Below, one piece after another: positions 9,314 through 17,269 of a stretch of DNA of 64,000 nucleotides. The stretch is taken from positions 1 to 64,000 of the forward strand of contig NZ_PIPY01000005.1 of assembly GCF_003987065.1 (NCBI RefSeq). Reading direction: 5' to 3'. The DNA is from Pseudidiomarina insulisalsae. GTDB taxonomy: Bacteria; Pseudomonadota; Gammaproteobacteria; Enterobacterales; Alteromonadaceae. The notes beneath the pieces are model-generated. The model saw only the letters and a list, made by a program, of their open reading frames with translations. It was not told where the DNA came from and ran no database searches. Position 1 is the stretch's first letter. The number at the start of each line of letters is the position of its first letter. The translations under genes and the position numbers were made by a program.

Positions 9314-9573
9314 TCCTTGGGGCAGCGGCACTGAACCTGCAACTAGCGCTTTGATCTTATTCTTTTTTGATCAAAAGAATCAATAACCCCGTAAGCAAAG
9401 TGGATACTATGCTGTTCATCGGAAATAAGCAGAACGCAGCCGCTTATTTGTTTGGTTTGAAGCAGTAAAGTCTAATTTAGATATAGCTAATGAGCCGGTG
9501 CACCGAACCCTGACGTAGGCAACTACAACCAACGTGCTCGGTAGTCTTAGTCAGACAACAGAGGGGAGTATCT

Positions 9574-12354
9574 GTGCAGCAACACTCGCATGTATTCAAG
9601 GATGAGAACGAACTCAAAGTCTTTATTGAAGCCAATGCTTTGGATAGCTGCGATGGCTTATTGCAGATCCTGTCGGGGCTTGGGCGTACGGAGGTCGCGC
9701 CATTACTGGGAATGATCAAAAGCCATCTGCCGGGTTTCTCGATATTCGGCGCCTCGACCGCCGGCGAGATTATTGAGGGAAGCACGACTGAAAAAACATT
9801 GCTGCTAAACTTCATCGTATTTGAGAAAGGGACATCAGCCAGCCTCATCCGGCTGGAAAACCACACTCAGGAGCAGTTCTCTGTCCTCAAAGAACAGCTA
9901 CGTGGCCTCAGTCCCAAGGCTATGATTATGTATACGAACCCCCTCGAAGATAGCCCGGAGCGATTTTTAACGGAACTCAAACAGTGCCTGCCGACAACGA
10001 TTATTGCTGGCGCGAATGCTGCTGATAACTTTGCGTTTACTGAAACCTACACTATTTACCATGAACAAACCTTTACGACTGGCTCAGTTATCGCTGTTTT
10101 GTCGGGTGAACACTTAATGGCCAGACAAGAGTTTATGAACGGTTGGAGTGGTATTGGTCCGCAGTTCACCGTCACCAAGGCTGAGGATAATGTGCTTTAT
10201 GAGTTAGACAACATGCCTTTGCTCACGGTTTATGAAAACTATCTGGGGCCACGAAGCAGAGAAAGCTTACCCGAGAGCGTGATGGAGTTTCCGTTTCTGG
10301 TGATACGGAACAAGATGAATGTTCTACGCGCCGCTATCGGCTTTGATGGTGAGGATATTATTTTTGGGGGGAAGTTTGAGGTTGGCGATAAAGTCATGCT
10401 TTCTTTTGCTGATCCTCACGAGCTGTTAGCCAGTACGCCAGAATTTGAGGCGACACCGAATGTGGCTACGCTAATATTTTCATGTGCTGCCAGAAAGTCA
10501 TATCTCGATAAAGATATCGATCTGGAAATGGCTAAGATTGGGTCCAAATTAAAGGCTAGCGGCGGTTTTTTCTACGGTGAGTTTTATACCGATGACAGCG
10601 AATTTTCCTTACTAAACCAAAGCACGACCTTACTGTTCTTATCTGAGGGACATGAGCTGCCCGTCGCCCGTTCAGCGGGTATGAAGAAAAATTTAGAACC
10701 CAGCAAATTAAAGTCATTGGCGCACTTGGCCCGGACCACGGGGCAGGAGCTGGGGGAGACGGTCTATTTTCTCGAGCAGCAACAAAAAGCCCTGAACTAT
10801 AACTCCATTGTGTCTATTACTGATCCGCACGGCGTTATCACCTATGTAAACCCTAGGTTCGAAGAGGTAAGTGGTTACAGCCGCAGCGAGTTAATTGGCA
10901 GTACTCACGCAATGGTGCGCCATCCGGAGACGAGTGGTAAATTATTCGCTGACCTGTGGCGCACCATTAAGAATAAGAAACCCTGGAAAGGGCTTATAAA
11001 AAATAAATGTAAAAGTGGTCGTTCCTATTATGTTCAGACGGTGATTGTTCCCATTCTTGATGAAAATGACGTTATTAAGGAATTTCTGAGTATAAGAAAT
11101 GATGTCACCAATATTGTTGAAGCGCGACGCACCATTAAAGAGCAAACGCACGATCCCCTGACCGGGCTGCCAAACCGCGTCAAGCTAGTGATGGATTTGA
11201 AAAAGAAAGATACTAGTAAGGTTGGCGTTTTTGATGCGCGGAACTTCAAAACTATTAATGAGTATTGGGGCATCAGCCACGGTGACCAGTTAATTAAAAG
11301 CATTGCTGCAGAGCTGACAAAAGCTGCTGAAAAATACGAGCTTCGGGTGTATCAGTTATCCGGCGCGTCGTTTAGTGTCAGAATGAACGCTGGCAGTGAT
11401 GAGTCGCAGTTTGATGCGATCTGCGAGAAGCTAAAAGCCGAGCTTGAAGAAATTGTTTACCAGGTTGAAGATGACCTTCACGAAGTTTTCTTTTGTGTGG
11501 GCATCGGCGACTCTTACGCCAAGTCAATGATATTGGCTGAAAGTGCGCTCGATGACGCCAAGGCCAATTATTACGGCTCATGGGTTGTTTCAAAAACGGA
11601 ACAAGATAACGTGAAGTCCTCGTATTTTTGGATTGAAGAGGTCAAGTCGGCTTTAAAAGAGGATCGACTGCTACCTTTTTTCCAGGAAATTAGCTCGGTC
11701 AATCAGTCTGGCTCAATACGCAAATTCGAGGCCTTAGCGCGCATTAAAACGCAAAGCGGCGAAATTATTAGTCCGGGGGCCTTTCTTGATTCGCTTAAAA
11801 AAACGCCTTACTACGGAGAGCTTACGCGCAAAATCTTTAGCAAGGCGATGGCGATGGTAGCTGATTATGATTGCAAGATATCAATTAACTTGTCGCTTCG
11901 CGATATCCTGAACCACGCTACCACGGAGTTTATATTAGAGGAGCTACGCCGCAAGGGCGGCGAGCGGGTAGTTTTTGAAATAACCGAAACTGAAGCCATT
12001 CAGGAATTCGCGGCCGTCAAAGAGTTTTTCGAGAGTATCCGCGAGGCGGGCGCCGCGATTGCAATTGATGACTTTGGCAGCGGCTATTCTAACTTTGCTT
12101 ACCTGGTCGAGCTTAAACCTGAGTTTATAAAAATTGACGGTTCAATTATTAAACTAATTGCCGCGGACGACAGCAGCCGAAAAGTTACTAAGAGTATTAT
12201 CGAAATGGCGCACAGTCTTGGCATTAAGACCGTCGCCGAGTTCGTCAGCGACGCCGAGATCTACAAAATACTGGAATGGCTCAATATCGACTTTGTGCAA
12301 GGCTTCCACATATCCAAACCCCAGGAAACCCTTGCCGGCGTGAAGCGCCGGTAG
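9574..12354 (+). CDS. FIST-PAS-GGDEF-EAL signalling protein (likely c-di-GMP phosphodiesterase)
   Basis: A 926-residue soluble protein. Residues about 30-375 form FIST_N and FIST_C sensory domains (FSIFGASTAGEI, CAARKSYL, GGFFYGEFY); a PAS domain follows at about 400-515 (ITDPHGVITYVNPRFEEVSGYS). The GGDEF domain begins DPLTGLPNR, but its signature is SGASF at 596-600, so cyclase activity should be absent. The EAL domain has FEALAR (E719), INLS, EITETE and IDDFGSGYSN and looks catalytically complete, so it should hydrolyse c-di-GMP in response to a ligand sensed by FIST. Start is GTG with GAGGGGAG upstream. Monocistronic; a family A repeat follows two bases after the stop. Confidence 0.9.
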   Translation: MQQHSHVFKDENELKVFIEANALDSCDGLLQILSGLGRTEVAPLLGMIKSHLPGFSIFGASTAGEIIEGSTTEKTLLLNFIVFEKGTSASLIRLENHTQEQFSVLKEQLRGLSPKAMIMYTNPLEDSPERFLTELKQCLPTTIIAGANAADNFAFTETYTIYHEQTFTTGSVIAVLSGEHLMARQEFMNGWSGIGPQFTVTKAEDNVLYELDNMPLLTVYENYLGPRSRESLPESVMEFPFLVIRNKMNVLRAAIGFDGEDIIFGGKFEVGDKVMLSFADPHELLASTPEFEATPNVATLIFSCAARKSYLDKDIDLEMAKIGSKLKASGGFFYGEFYTDDSEFSLLNQSTTLLFLSEGHELPVARSAGMKKNLEPSKLKSLAHLARTTGQELGETVYFLEQQQKALNYNSIVSITDPHGVITYVNPRFEEVSGYSRSELIGSTHAMVRHPETSGKLFADLWRTIKNKKPWKGLIKNKCKSGRSYYVQTVIVPILDENDVIKEFLSIRNDVTNIVEARRTIKEQTHDPLTGLPNRVKLVMDLKKKDTSKVGVFDARNFKTINEYWGISHGDQLIKSIAAELTKAAEKYELRVYQLSGASFSVRMNAGSDESQFDAICEKLKAELEEIVYQVEDDLHEVFFCVGIGDSYAKSMILAESALDDAKANYYGSWVVSKTEQDNVKSSYFWIEEVKSALKEDRLLPFFQEISSVNQSGSIRKFEALARIKTQSGEIISPGAFLDSLKKTPYYGELTRKIFSKAMAMVADYDCKISINLSLRDILNHATTEFILEELRRKGGERVVFEITETEAIQEFAAVKEFFESIREAGAAIAIDDFGSGYSNFAYLVELKPEFIKIDGSIIKLIAADDSSRKVTKSIIEMAHSLGIKTVAEFVSDAEIYKILEWLNIDFVQGFHISKPQETLAGVKRR

Positions 12355-12356
12355 CC

Positions 12357-12461
12357 GTAGCCCGCAGTTCTACTGCGGGGGGAGCTGTGGGGCACACCCG
12401 GGTGGTTGTAATGTACACCGCGCGTGTGGCGGCTTGGGCCCGTAGTAGAACTACGGGCTAC
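12357..12461. repeat. Family A repeat, copy 3 (full 105 bp)
   Basis: The same 105-bp length as copy 2, beginning GTAGCCCGCAGTTCTACTGC and ending in the right hairpin CCCGTAGTAGAACTACGGG plus CTAC. It lies between two converging genes and supplies the first in-frame stop met after the TAG that interrupts the leftward ClpP-fold gene. Confidence 0.9.
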
Positions 12462-12591
12462 GTTTGTTGATAAGTTCGCGGGCGACGGTTTTGTTGATTG
12501 TGCCTTGGTTCTGTACGCCCAGCGCGCCGGCTTGTGTCCATATGGTTTCATGCACGACGCCAGCCTGGAGCAGCAGTGACAGCGGCGGGTA
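12451..12591 (-). pseudogene. Separated C-terminal tail of the ClpP-fold gene
   Basis: After the TAG at 12592-12594 the reading frame of the upstream gene stays open for about 46 codons, YPPLSLLLQAGVVHETIWTQ and onward to VARELINKRSP, and ends at a TAG inside the family A repeat. The sequence joins naturally to ...GADDM before the stop, as if a Trp codon TGG had become TAG (DDMWYPPL). No start codon or ribosome site is seen for the tail alone. Confidence 0.6.
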
Positions 12592-13416
12592 CTACATGTC
12601 GTCGGCACCGGCCTGATACATGACGTCGGTGAAACTCTTATCGGCACCTTGCTGCAAGAAGTAGTGCGCCATTTTGTTCTGTAGCCGCATGATCTCCTGT
12701 TCGTCATCAGGTTGCTGCACGTAGAGTTGAAACTGATGGAAGCCAAGCAGGGCATTGTCGCCCACTATTCTGCGGTCACCGCGCATAAACACGAACGTAC
12801 AGGCTGAGGCGCAAAGATTGCTGACATAGGTGGTGAGTGGGCGCGTTGAGGTGCGCTCTGTATCCAGTATGGTGATAATACGCAGCGCCTCGTCGATGTC
12901 GCCGCCAATGCTGTCGAGCTTTAACACGTCGATGTTGGGGTGGCTTTGTAACAGCGCACTGACGTGATCGGAAATGGACAGCCCCAGTTCACCCTGAATG
13001 CTGAGGGTGGTGCCATCTTCCGAGACTTCCACCGTGTAGTTCTGCGTCTGCGCGCTGTGGTAGAGCTCAGTGGCCACCTGGCTGACAATGGCTAGGTTAG
13101 TGATGAGGGCGATAACGTTAACGATTAGTACTAGTTTGGTGATGGCAGGCCAGAAGCGCTTGCCTTGCTTACGGCGGGCATTGGCGCTGCGCCAGACACC
13201 GACTACCTGCCAGATGACTAACACCAGGGTCGCGAGTGTCATCAGTCCGATAAGCGTGACGCGGGTCTGCCAGGGCGTGCCGTCAAACGCGCCGCCGCTC
13301 AGCATAACGCGGCCTATCAGCGTTGTGACGAAATTCACCAGGATCAGGTTCACCCAGAAGGCGGTACCCAGCGGCAGCTCACCGCGCCAGTGACGCGCTA
13401 TGTAGTTGTTTTTCAT
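12592..13416 (-). CDS. Membrane protein with periplasmic ClpP/SppA-like serine peptidase fold (probably prematurely stopped)
   Basis: A 274-residue protein from the ATG at 13416 (a TTG at 13473 would add 19 residues). Three hydrophobic segments occupy about residues 15-120 (VNLILVNFVTTLIGRVML, LIGLMTLATLVLVIWQVVGV, LVLIVNVIALITNLAIV). The remainder resembles a crotonase/ClpP fold: LDSIGGDIDEALRI, CASACTFVFMRGDRR with a candidate nucleophile Ser, and LLGFHQF with a candidate His. The TAG after GADDM is followed by an open tail that looks like the native C-terminus, so the gene is likely a recent nonsense mutant or read through. Its substrate is unknown. It is transcribed divergently from the next operon. 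Confidence 0.7.
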   Translation of the reverse strand: MKNNYIARHWRGELPLGTAFWVNLILVNFVTTLIGRVMLSGGAFDGTPWQTRVTLIGLMTLATLVLVIWQVVGVWRSANARRKQGKRFWPAITKLVLIVNVIALITNLAIVSQVATELYHSAQTQNYTVEVSEDGTTLSIQGELGLSISDHVSALLQSHPNIDVLKLDSIGGDIDEALRIITILDTERTSTRPLTTYVSNLCASACTFVFMRGDRRIVGDNALLGFHQFQLYVQQPDDEQEIMRLQNKMAHYFLQQGADKSFTDVMYQAGADDM

Positions 13417-13640
13417 TTTTGTTATTTTTGTTTGGGACTGTAAGCATAGTACCTTTTTCAGGTAGTTTGACAATAGTCGGGTGCTCGTATTTCTAGCGCG
13501 AGTTAGCGTTCGCTGGTATTAATCTTCAATAGATGTTATACAACAAAGAGATAACATTAAGGCAAAAATGATTAAATATTGGCTTGTGTTTTATTCATAA
13601 TGATCGGAAGCGCTATCTCTACAAAAATTGCGGGTGAAAT

Positions 13641-14360
13641 ATGTTCAAGGTATTGATTCAACAAAAAAGTCCATCATTGTACGCTGCGCTTAGTTTCATG
13701 TTCGCAGTAGTTTACTTATCTTCGGCCCACGCACAGCAACTCGACTTATCGTCTTCAGAATTTAATGAAGTTTACGCATCCAATGTTCCTGTGAGTGGAC
13801 GCGTGCTTGTTGGTATTCAGATTGTATCTGCCGAGACATCACCCAACTTTGAAGTACAAGTGCCTAGCTCCTTTCAGGCCAAACCAATTTGTCTTCGCGT
13901 GCGATCACGCGATGGTACTTATAGCTCAGAAAACCAATATCAAGTTGTGGGTCAGCCAAATGACGGCTTGTATCAGGTTAATTATCCGACCAAATATATC
14001 TCAAAGTTGAATGACTTTTCTGATAATGAACTTGCGTTGCTTGCATTTCCGGGGATGTGCACAGACGATCAATTAGATACGTTGATGCTGTCTTTTCGGG
14101 GCGAGCAAATAGTCCTTGATGACGCCACAGAAGTGGTGTTGTTCGTTAACTCAGGGCGTAGTGCTGTGTTTGTGCAACTAAAGAATGACGAGCATGGCAA
14201 ATCAGTTCGCTGCGACAGGATAGAGGAAGGCATTCGCACTGGGTACGATACTTTGTGCCGATTGAACTATAGTGATCTGACTAAGGTCAATGGTGCGGTT
14301 TTATTGCGCCGACAAGGCTCGCGTATGCTGCCCCCGATTAAGTTTCAAGTGGCCATCTGA
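13641..14360 (+). CDS. Secreted protein of unknown function (gene 1 of three-gene operon)
   Basis: A 239-residue protein with a signal peptide ending AHA-QQ near residue 32 and a mature part of about 205 residues that looks beta-rich. Four cysteines (about C90, C139, C197 and C207) could form two disulfides in the periplasm. No family was recognised. The stop shares a base with the start of the next gene (TGATG), so it heads a tightly coupled operon with an inner-membrane protein and a trypsin-like protease. Its role may be as a partner or substrate of that protease; this is inference from position only. Confidence 0.65.
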   Translation: MFKVLIQQKSPSLYAALSFMFAVVYLSSAHAQQLDLSSSEFNEVYASNVPVSGRVLVGIQIVSAETSPNFEVQVPSSFQAKPICLRVRSRDGTYSSENQYQVVGQPNDGLYQVNYPTKYISKLNDFSDNELALLAFPGMCTDDQLDTLMLSFRGEQIVLDDATEVVLFVNSGRSAVFVQLKNDEHGKSVRCDRIEEGIRTGYDTLCRLNYSDLTKVNGAVLLRRQGSRMLPPIKFQVAI

Positions 14361-15298
14361 TGCGCTTTTCCTTTCTTCAGAATCGCCTATTTTTCATTTT
14401 ATTTGTGCGCCATTTTAAAAAAATTAACGGAATCCTTTTGCTCCTCGGATTCTGTCTATTTCTTTTGATTACCTATGTTATCTTTGCCGATCGAGAAGCG
14501 ATTTACTCAGTCAATGCAGAAACTGAGGTCGCGACTATAACCTTAATTGATGACCCGTTGAATCAATGGCAGTTACCCAGCGGGACTCTCACTCAAGATT
14601 TGATGGCGTTTGATCAAGCTCAGCAGCAGTGGACGGGGGCGGAAATTATTTTTCGTGCAAATGCTGATACCTCAGCCAGTTTTATGATCGATATTGCAGC
14701 AAATCAGCTAGCAATTGTTTTGCAAAGTGAGACTGCATCTGTTGGAACCATAATAGGAACTGGTCGAAGTAAGGCGTTGGGTTCCGATGTACTGATTAAG
14801 GTTCCTTTAGCGTCGAATGTCATCTTTCCCTTTTTCGGCGAGTTAGGTGTTGGTGAGGACGTCACCACGGGTGTCCGAACGACGCTTTTGTCGGGCTCCA
14901 TCAACATCATCGAAAAAGAGTTGTTCAGCGATGTGCGCTACGTTGCTGGCGACTATCAAATGAACGCTGGCGATCGTGTGCTGTTATATAAAAATCACGA
15001 GGCAAATGAGTTGGTGAAACTGCGCGGTTATATACGCCTTGCCGACAAGGTTCTAAAGGTCTCTGCCAATGGCATCGCAGAGTTGGCGCGAGTCGAACGG
15101 TTGGGCAGTGAGGGATATTCGGTTACATCCTCTGTTTGGCGCCGTGTGATTAATGATCCGGTCTTAATGTCGATAACGACACTACTTGCCATTCTGTTAT
15201 TACTGATGGAAATTATTAAACACATTATTGAATTGATTCCGCTATTACGCGCAAAGAATCAAGACGTGAAGGAACACCTTAACGATGAAGAGATTTAA
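14360..15298 (+). CDS. Membrane-anchored periplasmic protein of unknown function (gene 2 of operon)
   Basis: A 312-residue protein with one membrane helix near the N-terminus (about 24-43, ILLLLGFCLFLLITYVIF) and one near the C-terminus (about 272-295, LMSITTLLAILLLLMEIIKHII), enclosing about 225 periplasmic residues rich in beta-strand patterns and GTG/SGS turns. No domain was recognised. Start overlaps the previous stop by one base, and the next gene starts inside its last codons. It may hold the secreted first protein or the third-gene protease at the membrane; that is inference. Confidence 0.65.
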   Translation: MRFSFLQNRLFFILFVRHFKKINGILLLLGFCLFLLITYVIFADREAIYSVNAETEVATITLIDDPLNQWQLPSGTLTQDLMAFDQAQQQWTGAEIIFRANADTSASFMIDIAANQLAIVLQSETASVGTIIGTGRSKALGSDVLIKVPLASNVIFPFFGELGVGEDVTTGVRTTLLSGSINIIEKELFSDVRYVAGDYQMNAGDRVLLYKNHEANELVKLRGYIRLADKVLKVSANGIAELARVERLGSEGYSVTSSVWRRVINDPVLMSITTLLAILLLLMEIIKHIIELIPLLRAKNQDVKEHLNDEEI

Positions 15299-16382
15299 AC
15301 TTTTATTCGTATTGCTGTTGTGGCTAGGCAATTTAGCGAATGCAAATGCCAAAATTACCCAGGTACATGTAAGCGCAGGTGACGTTGGCCAAGGATTTCT
15401 AGTCGAACGCTTAGATCAGTGCTTTCTCGTCACGCCTGAACACGTAGTTAAAGATGAACTTTTCGGAAACTTGATTGGCGGTACTGATTTGCGTAGTCGG
15501 GGCGAGGCCTATCCGGTACAGACCTTTGGTTATGATTTGACCCTCATGGTGAGTTCTGGCGCATTAAATAGCGAGTGTGGAATTGCATTCTCCGGGCTAC
15601 CCACAGAATTACCAAACCTTGTAAGTGGTGCCTCGCGACTGTCTGTTTCGAGTGTGAACAGCGATGGCAGTTCGACCGTTACCCCTGCCAATTTGCTTGA
15701 CTCCGATTTGCTGTATTTGACTATTGACCCCAGTCACGAAAACATGATTTTTGCGCAAGGCATGAGTGGTAGCTTAGTGTTTTTCGAGGATACCCCAGTA
15801 GGAATGTTGCAAAGCGTCGATGCGGCTACCGGGCAAGGTCGTGTTTTACGAATGGATCGTTTAACTGAAACTTTGAAGCCATTTTTTGGAGCTTCGGCTG
15901 GGGTGGTAAAGTTTGAGGCTGCCCAAGCCAAGGATGAAATTGGTTCGGTAGACCTCGGCAGTTCGAGAAAGGCGGTGCCGCTGCAGTTGGTCTCTTGGTC
16001 GCATGAGCCCATTGCTGGTACGCGTGCTAGTTTTGCCATCGATAATGATAAAACTACCGAATTTAGGATGGCTCTTTATGATGCCTCACCAGTTATGCTG
16101 GAGTTCTTTCTCGGCGACGAACTGGTTGAGTTTTCTGAGGTAAAAATTGTCAGCCTTGTGAAGGAAGGGACCGCCCGCATCCGTGATTTTGAAATTTTAA
16201 CTGCGCGCACATCTGAGGGCAGACGCGGCTGGCGAAGTCTTCACAGCGGCACCATGTTGCCTAACGAGAGCGAAAAACTGATTTCGCTGGTCCCCAGTGG
16301 GGCGAAACGAATGACTTTGGTGATTCGTTCAACGTGGTCCGAGGGGAGTGAACTCACGTTGAACGAATTGACACTGTTTTAG
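15285..16382 (+). CDS. Secreted trypsin-like serine protease with C-terminal beta-sandwich (gene 3 of operon)
   Basis: A 365-residue protein with a signal peptide (cleavage after NANA near residue 22). A chymotrypsin-fold triad can be proposed: H53 in TPEHVV, D84 in YDLTLM and nucleophile S161 in GMSGSLVF, with spacing that fits a compact S1-type domain ending near residue 205. Residues about 225-365 form a second domain (AIDNDKTTEFRM ... LTLNELTLF) resembling discoidin/F5-8-type carbohydrate-binding folds. It starts inside the preceding gene and its stop overlaps that of the convergent downstream gene. Its substrate is unknown. The triad is read from sequence; the fold of the second domain is inferred. 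Confidence 0.7.
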   Translation: MKRFKLLFVLLLWLGNLANANAKITQVHVSAGDVGQGFLVERLDQCFLVTPEHVVKDELFGNLIGGTDLRSRGEAYPVQTFGYDLTLMVSSGALNSECGIAFSGLPTELPNLVSGASRLSVSSVNSDGSSTVTPANLLDSDLLYLTIDPSHENMIFAQGMSGSLVFFEDTPVGMLQSVDAATGQGRVLRMDRLTETLKPFFGASAGVVKFEAAQAKDEIGSVDLGSSRKAVPLQLVSWSHEPIAGTRASFAIDNDKTTEFRMALYDASPVMLEFFLGDELVEFSEVKIVSLVKEGTARIRDFEILTARTSEGRRGWRSLHSGTMLPNESEKLISLVPSGAKRMTLVIRSTWSEGSELTLNELTLF

Positions 16383-16993
16383 ATGACGTTAATTTTGATG
16401 GGGACGCTTGCGTCTTTATAACCACGACAGGTAAGAGTTCCCTCAAGCACGGACTCGTCGTTGAGAGTGGTACTGATGTAGCAGTTGTCTTGTGATGCGT
16501 CGAGGCGAAGGCCAGAAATGCTGCCCTGTCCAGCCGACTGATGATTCTCATACCTGATGAAACGTGCGTTGAAGTTACCATTGTTGATAGAGTAGTTCTG
16601 GACTCTCAGCGTACGATTTTTTCCAAAGTTTGATATATAGGACTTAAACTGTTTTTCATCATCCGCCGTAATACTCAACTCAATATTAAGCTCGCCGGTT
16701 TCTGCAATTTTCTTCCTCAAAGCAATTGCACGCATTGTATCATCTACGCTCGCAAATCCTGCACTGTATGCCAGCTCACGCATAGCTAAGTCTTTTGACG
16801 ACAACATCGCATCTAATGCTGCTAATCTCACAGTTTCATCAGCATGATTCAGCATATCTTTAAACTCTTTAATTTCTTTCGCGCGCTTCATAATCTCTTC
16901 CGCTGATTGCGCTGAGGCTGAATTCGGAACCGCTGTCATTAAACCAAATGAGACGCAAATAAGTGATAGTGTTTTTAGGGCTGTCGTTTTCAT
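16379..16993 (-). CDS. Small secreted protein with HEAT-like segment, unknown function
   Basis: A 204-residue protein from the ATG at 16993, which has AAGGA eight bases upstream; the longer upstream start would place a charged segment before the signal peptide. The signal peptide ends near SASA-Q. The first half of the mature protein is helical with a repeat-like DETVRLAALDAMLSSKDLAM pattern; the second half is beta-rich with two cysteines (DNCYIS, LTCRGY) that may pair. Its stop overlaps that of the convergent protease gene by three bases. No family was recognised. Confidence 0.65.
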   Translation of the reverse strand: MKTTALKTLSLICVSFGLMTAVPNSASAQSAEEIMKRAKEIKEFKDMLNHADETVRLAALDAMLSSKDLAMRELAYSAGFASVDDTMRAIALRKKIAETGELNIELSITADDEKQFKSYISNFGKNRTLRVQNYSINNGNFNARFIRYENHQSAGQGSISGLRLDASQDNCYISTTLNDESVLEGTLTCRGYKDASVPIKINVI

Positions 16994-17269
16994 TATTATT
17001 CCTTTTTCTTGTTTCATTGAAGAACTATTCAACAATAATGTATTAACAGAATGTTGACAAGAATAAAGGTATTACTTGTTATCGGTTTACGCTCAGTTCT
17101 GAGTTTACGGCGTCTTGCCGCGTGAGAGCCCATTCTTGATTGCGCGTTCGCTGGATTGCCTTCTAATCTGGCTGAGACAATTAAGCTAGGGCCTTACCCA
17201 CTAATTGAAGGAACCAATGATTAAATGGGCTACACTTGTTGCTAATGTTTTTTCAAATGGAGGCGAGCG

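Noticed and set aside
8040-12461. Conserved short peptide ERVAGWARSRTTGY encoded three times
   Set aside because: It is merely the translation of the family A repeat in one frame; there is no ribosome site and the surrounding frames differ.
12261-12755. 164-codon reverse frame near the end of the FIST gene
   Set aside because: Different frame from the ClpP-fold protein and made of the repeat and antisense sequence; no domain similarity.
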